A stretch of DNA of 7,138 nucleotides from positions 1 to 7,138 of the forward strand of contig JAOQAL010000238.1 in NCBI GenBank assembly GCA_025963615.1, read 5' to 3'. Below, piece by piece: positions 6,020 through 7,138 of the stretch. The notes below the pieces were generated by a model, which ran no database searches, had not been told where the DNA came from, and saw only the letters and a program-made list of their open reading frames with translations. Every line of letters starts with the position of its first letter. The stretch's first letter is position 1. This stretch comes from Chitinophagaceae bacterium. Lineage in GTDB: Bacteria; Bacteroidota; Bacteroidia; Chitinophagales; Chitinophagaceae. The position numbers and the translations under genes were made by a program.

Positions 6020-6280
6020 ATGGCAAAAAAAATAAAAAAAGAAACTAAGAAGCAACTTTTAAAAAGCACGAAAGATGCCATCCGGGGAAAAATTGAGGGT
6101 GCATTGACAGATCTTAAAGCCGGATTAGGTGAAAAGGAATTTAAGAAACGATTGAAAAAAGCGGCTGCTCTTTTCAGTGAAGGATTTATCATGAATGGAA
6201 AAACTACGTCAGCGAAAAAAGAAAAGAAGAAGCCCCAAAAAGTAGTAGTCCCGGAACCGGTAGTTGACATCACGGTGTAA
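6020..6280 (+). CDS. Small lysine-rich basic protein, function unknown
   Basis: An 86-residue protein with 22 lysines and two arginines, strongly basic. Residues 1-56 look largely helical with amphipathic spacing (KKQLLKSTKDAIRGKIEGALTDL, then KEFKKRLKKAAALFSEGF). A flexible lysine-rich tail follows (KKEKKKPQK, 66-74), then a short VVVPEPVVDITV end. There is no signal peptide or membrane segment, so it should be cytoplasmic. The composition suggests binding to nucleic acid or another polyanion, as in histone-H1-like bacterial proteins, but I do not recognise the family and charge alone does not prove this. The coding reading is supported by the promoter-like sequence just upstream and by the coherent helix pattern; the long antisense ORF over it (low-complexity Phe/Ser) is its shadow. 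No operon partner is visible. Confidence 0.72.
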   Translation: MAKKIKKETKKQLLKSTKDAIRGKIEGALTDLKAGLGEKEFKKRLKKAAALFSEGFIMNGKTTSAKKEKKKPQKVVVPEPVVDITV

Positions 6281-6330
6281 ATAAGGTTCCGCCCTCCTAC
6301 ACCTCATTTAATTACCTGGAGGCAGCTATT

Positions 6331-6474
6331 ATGTTAGCTTGGCAGGATATAGATTACAATTTCTGTGCATTATTTACCCTGACAATAGGGATTAACTTCA
6401 GCATCTCACCATTCGTACTGGTCAGCGACCTGCTATATTCGACCAGAGTCGTTCAGAGTTTAGCAGTTTATTAG
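6331..6474 (+). CDS. Possible 47-residue hydrophobic small protein
   Basis: An ATG at 6331 is preceded by GGAGG (6318-6322) with an 8-base spacer, an unusually good Shine-Dalgarno site for this window. The 47 codons begin MLAWQDIDYNFCALFTL and contain one hydrophobic stretch (about 11-40: Phe, Leu, Ile and Val rich) that could span a membrane. It lies 50 bp after the lysine-rich gene on the same strand, so the two could be co-transcribed. The last codons and the stop fall inside the 8-bp-period repeat that starts at 6451. I recognise no family; a chance ORF is quite possible. Confidence 0.25.
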   Translation: MLAWQDIDYNFCALFTLTIGINFSISPFVLVSDLLYSTRVVQSLAVY

Positions 6475-6697
6475 TTCAGAAGTTTATAAACCCTTCAATC
6501 AAGGAGTGGGCTTTAGTTTTCGGAAACCGAAACTTCTAAACTCCTAAACTTGCGAACTTAGTCATCCTCTTAACCTTTGGAGTTTAGAAGTCTGGTAGTT
6601 TAAAAATTCATGAGCACTTCTATAAATTGACAAGGGATTCAGTTTTCGGTAACCCGAAACTTCTAAACTCCTGAACTTGTAAACTTAGTCATCCTCC
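6451..6697. repeat. Tandem pair of palindromic 8-bp-period elements
   Basis: Four blocks of octads alternate in orientation. GTT-centred units recur at 6451, 6458, 6466, 6474 and 6482, and again at 6582, 6590 and 6598. Complementary AAAC/GAAC units recur every 8 bp at 6530-6554 and at 6657-6681. Between forward and reverse blocks sits a short hairpin (AGTTTTCGG with CCGAAACT). The core 6515-6569 is repeated at 6641-6696 with few differences, an offset of 126 bp, so the whole element seems to be duplicated. GGAGTTTAGAAG (6579-6590) is perfectly complementary to both 6533-6544 and 6660-6671, which allows two alternative 12-bp stems. It fills most of the 499-bp gap 6281-6779. Confidence 0.8.
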
Positions 6698-6745
6698 ATT
6701 TTCCGGGGAAACCTGCAAAAGAGAGGGGTACTCAAAACTTTCGTC

Positions 6746-6753
6746 TATTTTTG
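6746..6753 (+). promoter_or_regulatory. Candidate -7 promoter box for the last gene
   Basis: TATTTTTG matches TAnnTTTG at every fixed position and ends 26 bp before the ATG at 6780, giving a leader of about 20 nt. No clear -33 TTG is present at the usual distance. Position relative to the start codon makes this the best-placed box in the window. Confidence 0.5.
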
Positions 6754-6779
6754 TGTACCCACCTTATATATCTACTATT

Positions 6780-7138
6780 ATGAAAGTTAACTTTGAAATT
6801 AAAGAAAACTATGCGTTATGTTGTTACGGGCGGGACTTAGATCTTCATAATAACTTCGATTTTTTTAGTTATGACTATAGAGTGGCGGACCGGCAGTTGA
6901 CGCTGATATGGAAAAGGTCACAAGCCAATTGGATTGCTGAAAACGAATTTGCTGAATTAACAATCATTCATACAAATGTCTCTTTTTTAAATATTGCTTA
7001 TAATAACAAAGAATATGAATTCCCGGAAGATGACAAATGCCTGGGTGAAATTTCCTTCTCCTCTTCCGCTAACAGAGAAACAAATAATGGATTTGCCTAT
7101 CAAAATAGTCCCCGGGAAGATGACGACATCATATACAG
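6780..7138 (+). CDS. Unrecognised protein, N-terminal part (cut by window end)
   Basis: An open frame starts at ATG 6780 and stays open to the window end for 119 codons, so the gene is truncated only by the window. The protein begins MKVNFEIKENYALCCYGRDL and continues with YDYRVADRQLTLIWKR, NEFAELTIIHTNVSFLNIAY and EISFSSSANRETNNG. The alternating hydrophobic pattern suggests a mainly beta-strand, soluble cytoplasmic protein. It is acidic toward the visible end (PREDDDII) and has no signal peptide. A TAnnTTTG box lies just upstream. I do not recognise the family; small acidic proteins of this style include immunity proteins, but nothing here proves that role. Confidence 0.7.
   Translation, partial: MKVNFEIKENYALCCYGRDLDLHNNFDFFSYDYRVADRQLTLIWKRSQANWIAENEFAELTIIHTNVSFLNIAYNNKEYEFPEDDKCLGEISFSSSANRETNNGFAYQNSPREDDDIIY

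Noticed and set aside
5779..6273. Minus-strand ORF of 164 residues
   Set aside because: It is antisense to the lysine-rich gene (lysine codons read as Phe and Ser) and continues through repetitive intergenic DNA; no domain features are seen.

Overview
The window looks like a chromosomal segment of a Bacteroidota bacterium, probably of the Chitinophagaceae or a related group. This placement rests on general style, not on a marker gene: moderate-to-low GC, AT-rich sequence instead of Shine-Dalgarno sites before most starts, boxes matching the Bacteroidota promoter element TAnnTTTG, a LytTR response regulator and a hybrid histidine kinase with its own receiver and HPt domains, a PepSY-like secreted protein, and long intergenic gaps full of short-period repeats and palindromes.

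Layout. Positions 1-152 hold two copies of a 7-bp-period array, the second of which runs into the end of the first gene. Positions 153-2369 (minus) encode a 738-residue membrane hybrid sensor kinase (sensor, HisKA, HATPase, REC, HPt). A 524-bp gap follows with a strong minus-strand terminator and a second heptad array. Positions 2894-3589 (minus) encode a LytTR response regulator whose stop codon abuts that array and whose upstream side carries related heptads in inverted orientation. The divergent gap 3590-4103 holds two REP-like palindromic copies and a GNRA-type hairpin. On the plus strand come a small exported PepSY-like protein (4104-4532) with an intrinsic terminator, a PAP2-family phosphatase (4665-5474), a structured gap, a lysine-rich 86-residue protein (6020-6280), a doubtful 47-residue ORF (6331-6474), a tandem pair of 8-bp-period palindromic elements (6451-6697), and the start of an unrecognised gene (6780 to the window end).

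How the parts may work together. The hybrid kinase ends in an HPt domain and therefore needs a separate receiver as its output; the neighbouring LytTR regulator is a reasonable candidate, though a terminator separates the two transcripts. The plus-strand genes appear to be independent single-gene units: an envelope or periplasmic PepSY-like protein, a membrane lipid or isoprenoid phosphatase, and a basic cytoplasmic protein. No defence system, phage, CRISPR array, complete transposon, rRNA or tRNA gene is visible.

The most unusual content is non-coding: at least three unrelated short-period arrays (7, 7 and 8 bp), two of which begin at or overlap the stop codon of a confident gene, and one of which has complementary copies on both sides of the LytTR gene.
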